NCBI GenBank assembly: GCA_945917385.1
Contig: CAMEHJ010000009.1
Span: 1 to 12,842, forward strand
Origin: an uncultured bacterium
GTDB taxonomy: Bacteria > Bacillota_A > Clostridia > Oscillospirales > Oscillospiraceae
DNA: 12,842 nt
Reading direction: 5' to 3'
Numbering within the stretch: the stretch's first letter is position 1; the number at the start of each line of letters is the position of its first letter. The notes below the pieces were generated by a model. That model saw only the letters and a program-made list of their open reading frames with translations, had not been told where the DNA came from and did not search any database. Positions 1 through 6,431 of the stretch are shown one piece after another. Position numbers and translations under genes: made by a program.

Positions 1-289
1 TCTGAAGCTCCTGCTCGATATCGTCTGCGATAGCTTCGAGCGTGGAGAGCGTCACAGGGCGCTTCTCGCAGGCGCGAACCATGCCGTTGATGAGCTTCAC
101 CTTGTCAAAGGTCTGCCGGCTGTTGTCGCGCTTGACAACCACAAGCGGCAGCCTCTCTATTATTTCGTATGTTGTAAACCGTTTCTGGCACGACTGGCAC
201 TCACGGCGGCGGCGTATGGTCGCGCCTTCCTCCGCAGGTCTTGAGTCAATGACCTTACTCTCCATGAAACCGCAAAACGGACACTTCAT
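1..289 (-). CDS. nrdR: Transcriptional repressor NrdR (partial, 3' end beyond the window)
   Basis: NrdR is a zinc-ribbon/ATP-cone repressor of ribonucleotide reductase genes; the family senses ATP/dATP. The first 96 residues are visible. They begin [20 protein letters not shown], with zinc-ribbon cysteines at residues 3, 6, 31 and 34 and the family's [17 protein letters not shown] signature at about 27-43. The start of the ATP-cone follows ([18 protein letters not shown], about 49-66). The ATG is at 289-287 and has a GGGGAGAG ribosome binding site just upstream. The rest of the ATP-cone, normally bringing the protein to about 150 residues, lies left of the window. The gene has its own predicted promoter at 327-355. 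Identification is confident from the signature residues; target genes are not in view. Confidence 0.96.
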   Translation of the reverse strand, partial: MKCPFCGFMESKVIDSRPAEEGATIRRRRECQSCQKRFTTYEIIERLPLVVVKRDNSRQTFDKVKLINGMVRACEKRPVTLSTLEAIADDIEQELQ

Positions 290-326
290 ATTTCTCTCCC
301 CAATCCGCAACAAAAAAATTCAAGGC

Positions 327-355
327 ATTATAACATATGCCGTGCCAAATTTCCA
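327..355 (-). promoter_or_regulatory. Predicted sigma-A promoter of nrdR
   Basis: On the minus strand a perfect TATAAT (332-327) is preceded by TG one base away, giving an extended -10 (TGTTATAAT). A weaker -35 match, TGGAAA (355-350), lies at 17-bp spacing. Transcription would start about 30 bp before the nrdR ATG. This is a sequence match only. Confidence 0.6.
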
Positions 356-364
356 CAGTTTTTT

Positions 365-377
365 CCGGACAGTCCGG
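365..377. repeat. Perfect 6+6 inverted repeat upstream of the nrdR promoter
   Basis: CCGGAC-A-GTCCGG is a perfect dyad with a single central base. It lies between the terminator of the upstream gene and the -35 of nrdR. The loop is too short for a good RNA hairpin, so a protein-binding operator is the more likely reading. It does not resemble the AT-rich NrdR box that I know. Confidence 0.4.
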
Positions 378-390
378 CTATTATAAGCGC

Positions 391-422
391 AAAACGCAGG
401 CAGCATTTCCCGCTGCCTGCGT
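391..422 (-). terminator. Rho-independent terminator of the cytidylate-kinase-like gene
   Basis: An 11-bp perfect stem (394-404 with 412-422, ACGCAGGCAGC pairing GCTGCCTGCGT) closes a 7-nt loop. On the minus strand it is followed by a T run (TTTT). It lies 8 bp beyond the stop codon of the minus-strand gene at 431. Confidence 0.85.
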
Positions 423-430
423 CCAATATC

Positions 431-1021
431 TCATTTTTCGGCTGCTGCGACGTATGCCGTGATAACCTTAACCGCGCCCTCCACGCCGAGTCTGCCGCTG
501 TTGAGGCACAGATCGAAGTTCTGCGCATCGCCCCAGTTCTGGTCGGTGTAGTATTTGTAGTAGCTCGCACGGTCCTTATCCACCTCGCGGATAAGCTTTT
601 TTGCCTGCTCCTCGCTCAGGTTCCGGCGCTCCATCATGGTCTTTACTCGAAAATCCTTATCCGCCAGAATGAACACGCGGACAAGGTCCTCGCGCGCTCT
701 GAGGATATAGTCGGCGCAGCGGCCCACAAAAATCGCGTTGCCGCCCTCGGCGATGCTTCTGATGGTGTCAAACTGGGCGGAGGTGATCTGCATATTGAGC
801 CTGAATCCCTCGCTCATGCCGATATAGTGCGGCGTTGCGACTACATAGTTTGAAACCTTTCTCTCGTCGTAGGAGGAAAGGATCTCCCTGCTGAAGCCGG
901 AGCGTTCCGCCGCCTGATCGACGATCTCCTTGTCGTAGCACTTATAGCCAAGCTCCTCGGCAAGTCTGCGCGCAATAACGTGACCGTTGCTTCCGTGCTG
1001 TCTGCCTATTGTGATTATCAC
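431..1021 (-). CDS. Cytidylate kinase-like family protein
   Basis: This is a P-loop protein of 196 residues in the cytidylate-kinase-like group (Pfam 'Cytidylate kinase-like'), common in Firmicutes and of uncertain substrate. It begins MIITIGRQHGSNGHVIARRL, a variant phosphate-binding loop (GRQHGSNG) in place of the classical GxxGxGKS. Next come LAEELGYKCYDKEIV, typical of nucleotide monophosphate kinases, and an internal FVGRCADYIL stretch. A lid-like region MMERRNLSEEQAKKLI and a YYKYYTDQNWGDAQNFDLCLNS segment follow near the C-terminus. I chose the GTG at 1021 because a GGAGG sits 8 nt upstream (1034-1030); the GTG three codons earlier (1030) would overlap that site. It is monocistronic, with a promoter at 1058-1086 and a terminator at 391-422. 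It is distinct from the essential Cmk, and true activity on CMP is not established. Confidence 0.88.
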   Translation of the reverse strand: MIITIGRQHGSNGHVIARRLAEELGYKCYDKEIVDQAAERSGFSREILSSYDERKVSNYVVATPHYIGMSEGFRLNMQITSAQFDTIRSIAEGGNAIFVGRCADYILRAREDLVRVFILADKDFRVKTMMERRNLSEEQAKKLIREVDKDRASYYKYYTDQNWGDAQNFDLCLNSGRLGVEGAVKVITAYVAAAEK

Positions 1022-1057
1022 CTTCAACACCTCCGGCTGAAATTTTCCTTACGAATA

Positions 1058-1086
1058 ATAATAGCACCCTGCCCTGATTTTTTCAA
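1058..1086 (-). promoter_or_regulatory. Sigma-A promoter of the cytidylate-kinase-like gene
   Basis: TTGAAA (1086-1081) and TATTAT (1063-1058) are separated by exactly 17 bp on the minus strand; each matches consensus at 5 of 6 positions. A leader of about 30 nt would carry the GGAGG at 1034-1030. Confidence 0.7.
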
Positions 1087-1186
1087 GATTTTTGTCTGCC
1101 CTGTACAACCATGCCCGCTCTTTGCATACATTGGTTATACGCCGATTGGGCGCGGAACGGGGGCGTTTGCGATAAAGCACGGGAAG

Positions 1187-2545
1187 ATGGTTTTCAATAC
1201 CGCACTTCTGACAGGCTCATCTCTGCTGATGAGCTGTATCGGCATGGCGTTTCAGGTATGGCTTGCCGGACGGATAGGCGCGGCGGGGATAGGGCTTTTT
1301 CAGCTTGTCTCCTCCGTCACGAATCTCGGCGCGACCTTTGCCATCTCCGGTATACGCTTCGCGTCCACCCGTCTGGTCGCTGAGGAGCTGGGCGCGGACA
1401 ACGTATGCGGCATCAGAAGCGCCATGCGCCGCTGTATGCTGTACGGCGCATTTTTCGGTACGGCGGCGGCGCTTATCCTGTGGGAGCTTGCAGAGCCTCT
1501 GGGCTTTCTCTGGATAGGCGACGCGCGCACCGTGCTCTCGCTCAGAATCTCTGCGCTGAGTATGCCTTGCATTTCGCTCTGTTCCTCCGTCTCCGGGTAT
1601 TTCACCGCCTGCGGCAGAGTGTGGAAGCCCACTCTTGTCCACCTTATCGAGCAGCTTTGCGGCATAGCGTTCGTCGCCGTGTTTCTGTCCAAGGTCCCTG
1701 TCGGTGAGATTGAAAAAAGCTGTGCCGCCGTCACGCTCGGCAGACTTGCGGCAGACCTTATCAGCCTCGCTCTGATGCTGCTCATGTACTGTTTTGACCG
1801 TCGCCGCCATTATCTCGACTGTGACGGCGGGCACAGGCTCACCGGAAGGATGCTCAAAATCGCCCTGCCGCTTGCGGTGTCGGCCTATACGCGAAGCGCG
1901 CTTTCAACGATCCAGCACCTGCTTGTCCCGCGCGGGCTGAAGGCGGCGGGCTATTCCTCCGACGGAGCGCTGGCGGGCTACGGCATAATACAGGGCATGG
2001 TCCTGCCGGTCATTCTCTTCCCGTCGTGCATCATGTATGCGGCAGCGGAGCTTATCGTGCCGGAGCTTACCGCCGCGCAGGTACAGGGCGATACCGACGA
2101 AACGAGGGCGCTCACGTCAAAGCTTCTGCACCTGAGCTTTGTTTTCTCCATGTCGGCGGCAGCGTTCATCTTCATTTTTGCGGATATGCTCGGTCTGTCC
2201 ATATACGAAAGCAGCGAGGCGGGACGCTATATACGCATCCTCGCCCCGCTGATACCGATAATGTATATGGACATTGCGGTTGACGGCTGCCTGAAGGGTC
2301 ACGGAGAACAGCTCTGGTGCATGGGGGTGAACATCGTGGACTCGCTTTCAAGTCTTATCCTCGTGTGGCTGTTCATACCTCGCTATGCACTGAGTGCGTA
2401 TCTCGCCGTCATATATTTTACCGAAACGCTGAACTTCGTTCTCAGCCTATACAGGCTCAGGAAGCTTTGGAAGCGGAGCGCTTTGCAAGGCGCTCGTCGC
2501 CCCTGTGGAGCAGAGGAGAAATGCGCTTATAAAGCAGGAACGTGA
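1187..2545 (+). CDS. SpoVB/MATE-type membrane flippase (polysaccharide biosynthesis C-terminal domain)
   Basis: This is a 452-residue polytopic membrane protein of the MOP superfamily, which flips lipid-linked saccharide precursors. The N-terminus (LLTGSSLLMSCIGMAFQVWL, then GRIGAAGIGLFQLVSSV and ATFAISGIRFASTRLVAEELG) is characteristic of SpoVB-like proteins. So is the central LVPRGLKAAGYSSDGALAGYG and GMVLPVILFPSCIMYAAAELIVPELT. It is shorter than B. subtilis SpoVB (about 518 residues), so a sporulation role is not assured; it could be a general flippase. The ATG at 1187 is the first start before the conserved region but lacks a convincing ribosome binding site, so the true start is uncertain. 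The last 30 or so residues (after LRKLWKR) are read from DNA antisense to the end of ribU and look unlike a family C-terminus; the two genes overlap by 89 bp. Confidence 0.85.
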   Translation: MVFNTALLTGSSLLMSCIGMAFQVWLAGRIGAAGIGLFQLVSSVTNLGATFAISGIRFASTRLVAEELGADNVCGIRSAMRRCMLYGAFFGTAAALILWELAEPLGFLWIGDARTVLSLRISALSMPCISLCSSVSGYFTACGRVWKPTLVHLIEQLCGIAFVAVFLSKVPVGEIEKSCAAVTLGRLAADLISLALMLLMYCFDRRRHYLDCDGGHRLTGRMLKIALPLAVSAYTRSALSTIQHLLVPRGLKAAGYSSDGALAGYGIIQGMVLPVILFPSCIMYAAAELIVPELTAAQVQGDTDETRALTSKLLHLSFVFSMSAAAFIFIFADMLGLSIYESSEAGRYIRILAPLIPIMYMDIAVDGCLKGHGEQLWCMGVNIVDSLSSLILVWLFIPRYALSAYLAVIYFTETLNFVLSLYRLRKLWKRSALQGARRPCGAEEKCAYKAGT

Positions 2546-3185
2546 GTGCGGACACGAGCGTGCCCTTGACGATGTTGAAGGGCGCCACGGCATATGCCGC
2601 GAGCGTAGCGACGCTCGTGATGGAGCCGTTTATCTTGGTGCCCATGCCGACAATGACCTCAAGCGGCATACCGTAAAGCTCCGCGAACTTGGGGATGAGA
2701 TAGACCGCGTTGAAAACGCTTCCGAAAACGGTCATAACGAGCGTGCCGACGGCCATGCCGATAAGCGCGCTCTTTTTGCCGGGGTGCGCGTGGTAGATGA
2801 CGCTTGCGGGGATGATGAACGTGCACCCGACGACGAAGTTTGCAAAGTCCCCGACGAAGGCGGTGGAGGTGCCCTTGAGCAGAAGCTTTATAAGCACCTT
2901 GATAAGCTCTGCCATGGTGCCCGCCACGGGTCCGAGATAGAAGGTGCAGATAAGCACCGGCATCTCGCTGAGGTCGATTTTATAGAAGCTCGGCGCAAAG
3001 CCGAGGGGGAAATCGACCAGCATAAGCACGCCCGCGATGCAAGCGAACATCGCCGTGTAGGTAATGTAATGCGTGCCGGAGAACGCCTTTCTGTCGCGGC
3101 TGAAGCGCTTTTCAAGCACTGCCGACACCGCGACAAGCGCCGCGATGACAAGAACAGAGACGATAACGAAAGTAAAGTTGCCCAT
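2457..3185 (-). CDS. ribU: ECF transporter riboflavin/FMN-specific S component (RibU)
   Basis: RibU is the membrane-embedded substrate-binding subunit that pairs with the shared EcfA/A'/T module to import riboflavin. The 242-residue protein has the family signatures LGFAPSFYKIDLSEMPVLIC (about 61-80), YLGPVAGTMAELIKVLIKLL (about 83-102) and KGTSTAFVGDFANFVVG (about 104-120). Further hydrophobic segments and a basic, hydrophilic tail follow. An additional hydrophobic segment at about 3-25 precedes the usual six-helix core. The start is the ATG at 3185, with GGGAGG 7 nt upstream; the frame stays open to 3242, but that part encodes the riboswitch terminator. Control by an FMN riboswitch upstream strongly supports riboflavin as substrate. 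The 3' end overlaps the convergent flippase gene, with no terminator between them. Confidence 0.95.
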   Translation of the reverse strand: MGNFTFVIVSVLVIAALVAVSAVLEKRFSRDRKAFSGTHYITYTAMFACIAGVLMLVDFPLGFAPSFYKIDLSEMPVLICTFYLGPVAGTMAELIKVLIKLLLKGTSTAFVGDFANFVVGCTFIIPASVIYHAHPGKKSALIGMAVGTLVMTVFGSVFNAVYLIPKFAELYGMPLEVIVGMGTKINGSITSVATLAAYAVAPFNIVKGTLVSALTFLLYKRISPLLHRGDERLAKRSASKAS

Positions 3186-3202
3186 TTTTATTCCTCCCAA
3201 AA

Positions 3203-3232
3203 ACAAAAATACCCGAAGAATAACTCTTCGGG
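3203..3232 (-). terminator. Riboswitch-controlled intrinsic terminator ahead of ribU
   Basis: On the minus strand, CCCGAAGA (3232-3225) pairs with TCTTCGGG (3219-3212) across a 5-nt loop. The T-rich tract TATTTTTGTTTTT follows and leads directly into the GGGAGG of ribU. Its place between the FMN aptamer and the start codon makes it the attenuator (expression platform) of the riboswitch. Confidence 0.9.
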
Positions 3233-3274
3233 CATAAAACAAACAGAAACGGTATGCGCTCGCGCGGCATACAC

Positions 3275-3387
3275 ATCTTCTTCCATCCAGACTGTACTGT
3301 CGGTACCGGAATCTAACCGGTTCATGCCTGCGCCGCAGGCTCGCGGACTTTACCGCCGGTCGGGAATTTCACCCTGCCCTGAAGACA
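3275..3387 (-). promoter_or_regulatory. FMN riboswitch (RFN element)
   Basis: Read on the minus strand, all conserved RFN blocks are present in order. These are TCTTCAGGGCAGGGTGAAAT, then TCCCGACCGGCGGTAAAGTC, then CGCGAGCCTGC with a variable arm. The series ends with GAACCGGTTAGATTCCGGTACC, GACAGTACAGTCTGGATG and the closing GAAGAAGAT. The outer P1 stem pairs GTCTTC (3386-3381) with GAAGA near 3275-3283. FMN binding to this aptamer is well established for the family and represses riboflavin genes. Here the aptamer sits about 40 nt before a terminator and ends about 90 nt before the ribU start, so high FMN should prematurely end ribU transcription. Confidence 0.97.
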
Positions 3388-3392
3388 CTGTG

Positions 3393-3421
3393 ATTATACC
3401 ACCGTATTCTTGTTTTGACAA
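3393..3421 (-). promoter_or_regulatory. Sigma-A promoter of the ribU riboswitch transcript
   Basis: TTGTCA (3421-3416, 5 of 6) and a perfect TATAAT (3398-3393) are separated by 17 bp on the minus strand. Transcription would begin just before the P1 stem of the FMN riboswitch. The -35 box shares bases with the opposing promoter at 3415-3443. Confidence 0.82.
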
Positions 3422-3443
3422 TAGGCAAAATAAGGCGTAGAAT
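3415..3443 (+). promoter_or_regulatory. Sigma-A promoter of the SLOG-family gene
   Basis: A perfect TTGACA (3415-3420) and TAGAAT (3438-3443, 5 of 6) are separated by 17 bp on the plus strand. The predicted start is about 35-40 nt before the ATG at 3487. The -35 box overlaps the -35 of the divergent ribU promoter by five bases (TGACA). Confidence 0.78.
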
Positions 3444-3486
3444 AAGTTTCACATCAGGCTCAGAACGGCTTGCACGGAGGTGTGGA

Positions 3487-3984
3487 ATGGATAAGGAAAT
3501 AACCTGCTGCTTCACGGGGCACCGCCCCTCAAAGCTTCCGTGGGGGCAGAACGAAAACGACCTTCGCTGTATTGCCGTAAAGCAGGAGCTTGCCTCCCGG
3601 CTTGAGGGGGTATACGAACTGGGCTTTCGCCATTTCATGTGCGGCATGGCGATAGGCTGTGATATGTACTTTGCCGAGGCCGTGCTCAATTTGCGTGACA
3701 GGCATCCGGACGTTTCTCTTGAGGCCGTCATCCCCTGCGGCACTCAGCCGGACAGGTGGGCAAAGCCTCTGCGTATGCGCTACACTTCGCTCCTGGACCG
3801 CTGTGACAGCGTGAAGGTGCTGCAAATAATGTATTCGCGCGACTGCATGATGCGCAGGAACAAATACATGGTGGACAACTCCTCCCTGCTGCTGGGCTGT
3901 TTCATGGGCATACCGGGCGGCACGATGAACACCATCGTCTATGCCGAGCGCAGCGGTCTGAAGGTAGTACTGATAGAAATATAA
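3487..3984 (+). CDS. SLOG family protein (DUF1273/YpsA-like)
   Basis: This 165-residue Rossmannoid protein belongs to the SLOG superfamily (SMF/DprA-LOG), whose members are predicted or shown to bind nucleotides or related small ligands. It opens MDKEITCCFTGHRPSKLPWG, the hallmark of the DUF1273/YpsA group. It continues with FRHFMCGMAIGCDMYFAEAV (a glycine-containing ligand loop, about 49-68), VIPCGTQPDRW and a C-terminal LLLGCFMGIPGGTMNTIVYA. The ATG at 3487 has GGAGG 6 nt upstream. It is transcribed from its own promoter back to back with ribU, and 79 bp separate it from the next gene. B. subtilis YpsA has been linked to oxidative stress and cell-division phenotypes; a role for this homologue cannot be read from the sequence. 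The shared promoter region with ribU may hint at a flavin-related ligand, which is inference only. Confidence 0.87.
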   Translation: MDKEITCCFTGHRPSKLPWGQNENDLRCIAVKQELASRLEGVYELGFRHFMCGMAIGCDMYFAEAVLNLRDRHPDVSLEAVIPCGTQPDRWAKPLRMRYTSLLDRCDSVKVLQIMYSRDCMMRRNKYMVDNSSLLLGCFMGIPGGTMNTIVYAERSGLKVVLIEI

Positions 3985-3988
3985 ACCA

Positions 3989-4017
3989 TTGCCAAAAGCC
4001 ATTAAATATGGTAGTAT
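3989..4017 (+). promoter_or_regulatory. Candidate promoter of the ligase-degV cluster
   Basis: TTGCCA (5 of 6) and TAGTAT (4 of 6) are 17 bp apart in the 79-bp gap before the gene at 4064. There is no terminator hairpin in this gap, so read-through from the SLOG gene is also possible. Confidence 0.35.
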
Positions 4018-4063
4018 TGTATAGATTATCCTCTGTTTGAGAATGTGAAGTACGGAGCATGTA

Positions 4064-5548
4064 ATGACGAATAAAAATCTCACTGCGCGCACTGCCGGTT
4101 GGGGCACCCTGAACGCGGTATTTATCATTCTTATTATCGGTTTTTATACTCTCTGTCTCGCCGTTCCCACGCGCTGGGCGGCGCTGTATGAAACCTACGG
4201 CAGGGCGCTTATCATTACCATGGCGGCGCTCTATTTCTGGAATATGCGTCTCAGGGGCTCTTTTGAGGTCCGCGTTATGCTGTTTTACGTTGCATGGCTT
4301 TTCGTGACGCGGCTTCTCAACGGCGATACATACCTGCAAAACGAGTATGACCTTGTGCTGGCAGAGCTGCTTTGTTTTCTTGTTCTGGCCTGCGCCTTCA
4401 CGATGAGCACGGATTCGCGCGAGAAGCTGTTCGACGCCGTGATCGTGCTCTACTGCGGCGTGTTCTTTATTGCGGCGCTGCTCGGTATATTCTGCTGCAT
4501 TATGGGCTGTTATCTCGTTTTGCCGCCGGAGGGTGTGATATTCGGCGTTGAAATCGAGGCCGAGTATCTGTTTACAAACTTCATCGCCATGTTCGGTACG
4601 GTACGCACCATCTCCGCCGTGTGGACTTTCACCGCCTGGTGCCTTGCGCTCTATGAGTTTGCCAATAAGAAAAGCCTTCTTTGGCGCATCCCGTTCGGCA
4701 TTGCGCTCTTTGTATTCACGCTTGCCGTTATTATGTCCTACTCGCGCACGATAACGGTCTCGTTCTGCGTTTGCTGCGCCATGCTTGCGATTCTCGCCGT
4801 GCTGAAAAAGACAAAGGGCAGGCGTCTGCCGCTCAGAGCGGCGCTCTGCGTTTTCTGTGCCGTGCTCGCCCTCGGCATCTCATATAAGGCGAGCACCGCC
4901 GTCAAGCCTCTTGTCGGCGCCGTGTCCTCCGCCGTTACCGCAGATCTGCCCCGCGAGTCAAACGACATTATCCACTACCACAGCAAGGTTTCGGAGGATT
5001 TCAGCGACCCGCGCAAGGATTCATCCAATGTCGCCTCTCTCTCCGGTCGCACCGACATCTACCGTGCCGCCCTCACCATTCTTAAAACTGAGCCTTCGAC
5101 CCTGCTCCGCGGCAAATACAGCTTCAAGATTCAGACCTCTCTTGCCCCGTTTTTCCCGCCGAGCGAGGAGTACCCCATCAGGCACACGCATAATTACCTG
5201 CTCCAGACCGCGCTTTTGACCGGCCTTGTCGGTCTTGCCGCCGTCGTTATTTTCACGGTGTGCGTCATCTTGCGCATGATGGTATTCTTCTTCTCCGAAA
5301 ACGGCAGAGTGCGCTTTGCGGACAAGCTGCTGACGCTTCCGATAGCCGGTCTGTTTATCTACTCAATGATGGAGATTCTGATATTCACAAACTGCTCCGA
5401 CAGCCGTTCCTTCGGAACCGACCTCAGAGAGCTGATGTTTTTCCTGATCACCGGGATGTTCCTCGCAAAGTATTATGAGGCCTTCCCCGCACTCCCTCTG
5501 TTCAAGTCACGAAATAAAAAAATCGAAAAGGAGATCGAAAATGAATAA
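4064..5548 (+). CDS. O-antigen ligase/polymerase-like polytopic membrane protein
   Basis: This is a 494-residue protein with roughly ten or more hydrophobic segments. It carries the features of the Wzy/WaaL ligase superfamily (Pfam Wzy_C-like). These are a membrane segment ending in SYSRT (225-229) and a large extracytoplasmic loop (about 272-375) containing SGRTDIYRAA (327-336). The loop is followed by HTHNYLLQTALLTGLVG (374-390), where the His and Asn are the typical ligase residues. The family joins or polymerises lipid-linked glycans at the outer face of the membrane; the substrate here is unknown (capsule, wall polysaccharide or glycoprotein glycan). The ATG at 4064 has GGAG 6 nt upstream. 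The tail KSRNKKIEKEIENE is charged and cytoplasmic. The stop overlaps the degV-like start by 8 nt, so the two are translationally coupled. Confidence 0.82.
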   Translation: MTNKNLTARTAGWGTLNAVFIILIIGFYTLCLAVPTRWAALYETYGRALIITMAALYFWNMRLRGSFEVRVMLFYVAWLFVTRLLNGDTYLQNEYDLVLAELLCFLVLACAFTMSTDSREKLFDAVIVLYCGVFFIAALLGIFCCIMGCYLVLPPEGVIFGVEIEAEYLFTNFIAMFGTVRTISAVWTFTAWCLALYEFANKKSLLWRIPFGIALFVFTLAVIMSYSRTITVSFCVCCAMLAILAVLKKTKGRRLPLRAALCVFCAVLALGISYKASTAVKPLVGAVSSAVTADLPRESNDIIHYHSKVSEDFSDPRKDSSNVASLSGRTDIYRAALTILKTEPSTLLRGKYSFKIQTSLAPFFPPSEEYPIRHTHNYLLQTALLTGLVGLAAVVIFTVCVILRMMVFFFSENGRVRFADKLLTLPIAGLFIYSMMEILIFTNCSDSRSFGTDLRELMFFLITGMFLAKYYEAFPALPLFKSRNKKIEKEIENE

Positions 5549-6389
5549 AAAAGTGCTTATCACAGCTGACAGCACCTGCGACTTATCCGAAGATCTGCTT
5601 GAGCGCTTCGGTGTAAAAATCATCCCTCTGACCATAGTTCTGGGTGAGGAGAGCTTTCTCGACGGCAACGGCTTTACCGTTGACGATATCTATGCGCGCT
5701 ACCATAAGGACGGCACGCTGCCAAAGACGGCAGCGCCCAGCATCCAGCAGTTTATTGACTTTTTCACGCCGTATGTCGAGCAGGGCTATGAGATCGTCCA
5801 CTTCGATATCAGCTCAGAGCTGTCAGCCACCTTCAACTCCGCCTGTATCGCCGCGCAGGAGCTTGGCGGGATATACTGCATTGACTCCCGCGCTCTCTCG
5901 GGGGGTGTCGCCCTGCTCGTCATCGAGGCAGCGGAATGCCGCGACAGGGGTATGAGCGCCGCCGAGATTTATGAGCACGTTTCCGCCCTGGTTGAGAAGG
6001 TGGATACGAGCTTCATTCTCGACACGCTTGAGTTTATGTGGAAGGGCGGGCGCTGCTCCGGCGTTGCCGCGCTGGGCGCAAACCTGCTCAAGCTGAAGCC
6101 TGCGCTTGAGATGAAAAACGGCAAGCTTGAGGTGTATAAAAAATACCGCGGCAATATCAACGCCGGGTATAAGCAGTATATTAAAGAGCGTCTTGCCGGC
6201 AAATCCGTCAGACCGGGGCACGTGTTTATCATCAATTCCGGCGAGGTCAGCGATGAGACGTTAACCGAGCTTGAAGCCTTTGTGCGCGAGCTTACCCCCG
6301 TCACGGAGTTTCACCGCGGGACGGCGGGCTGCACGATATCCTCGCACTGCGGCCCGAAAACTCTTGGCGTGCTTTTCCTGAACGAATAA
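5541..6389 (+). CDS. DegV family (fatty-acid-binding, FakB-like) protein
   Basis: This is a 282-residue EDD-fold DegV protein. Family members bind a fatty acid and, as FakB, present it to the kinase FakA, which makes acyl-phosphate for phospholipid synthesis from exogenous fatty acids. The visible signatures are the N-terminal KVLITADSTCDLSEDLL (4-20), KTAAPSIQQF (62-71) and HFDISSELSATFNSACIA (87-104). Also present are CIDSRALSGG (113-122) and LEFMWKGGRCSG (163-174), corresponding to the family's L.FL.KGGR.S motif. The start is the ATG at 5541, with AAAGGAG upstream, overlapping the preceding gene by 8 nt. No FakA (DAK-domain kinase) is in the window. Co-transcription with a glycan ligase is unusual and could be incidental. 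Family assignment is firm; the bound lipid is not known. Confidence 0.94.
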   Translation: MNKKVLITADSTCDLSEDLLERFGVKIIPLTIVLGEESFLDGNGFTVDDIYARYHKDGTLPKTAAPSIQQFIDFFTPYVEQGYEIVHFDISSELSATFNSACIAAQELGGIYCIDSRALSGGVALLVIEAAECRDRGMSAAEIYEHVSALVEKVDTSFILDTLEFMWKGGRCSGVAALGANLLKLKPALEMKNGKLEVYKKYRGNINAGYKQYIKERLAGKSVRPGHVFIINSGEVSDETLTELEAFVRELTPVTEFHRGTAGCTISSHCGPKTLGVLFLNE

Positions 6390-6431
6390 ATCGGATACTT
6401 TTTCCGGAACAAAAAACTGAGGAGTGATTAA

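Noticed and set aside
42..386. Plus-strand open frame over the left end
   Set aside because: It is antisense to NrdR, whose zinc-ribbon is unmistakable on the minus strand, and it runs through the nrdR promoter.
1217..1834. 205-codon minus-strand open frame opposite the flippase gene
   Set aside because: Low-complexity, Arg/Ala/Asp-rich product antisense to conserved flippase residues. There is no independent sign of coding.
2505..3440. 311-codon plus-strand open frame opposite ribU and the FMN riboswitch
   Set aside because: It is antisense to well-recognised RibU codons and crosses the riboswitch and its promoter. The protein is rich in His, Asp and Arg with no family signature, so it is a shadow of the GC-rich third positions.
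6391..6415. Possible terminator between the degV-like gene and the small gene (CGGA/TCCG inverted repeat)
   Set aside because: The stem is only four base pairs with a T-rich loop and no following U tract, so it is unlikely to end transcription.
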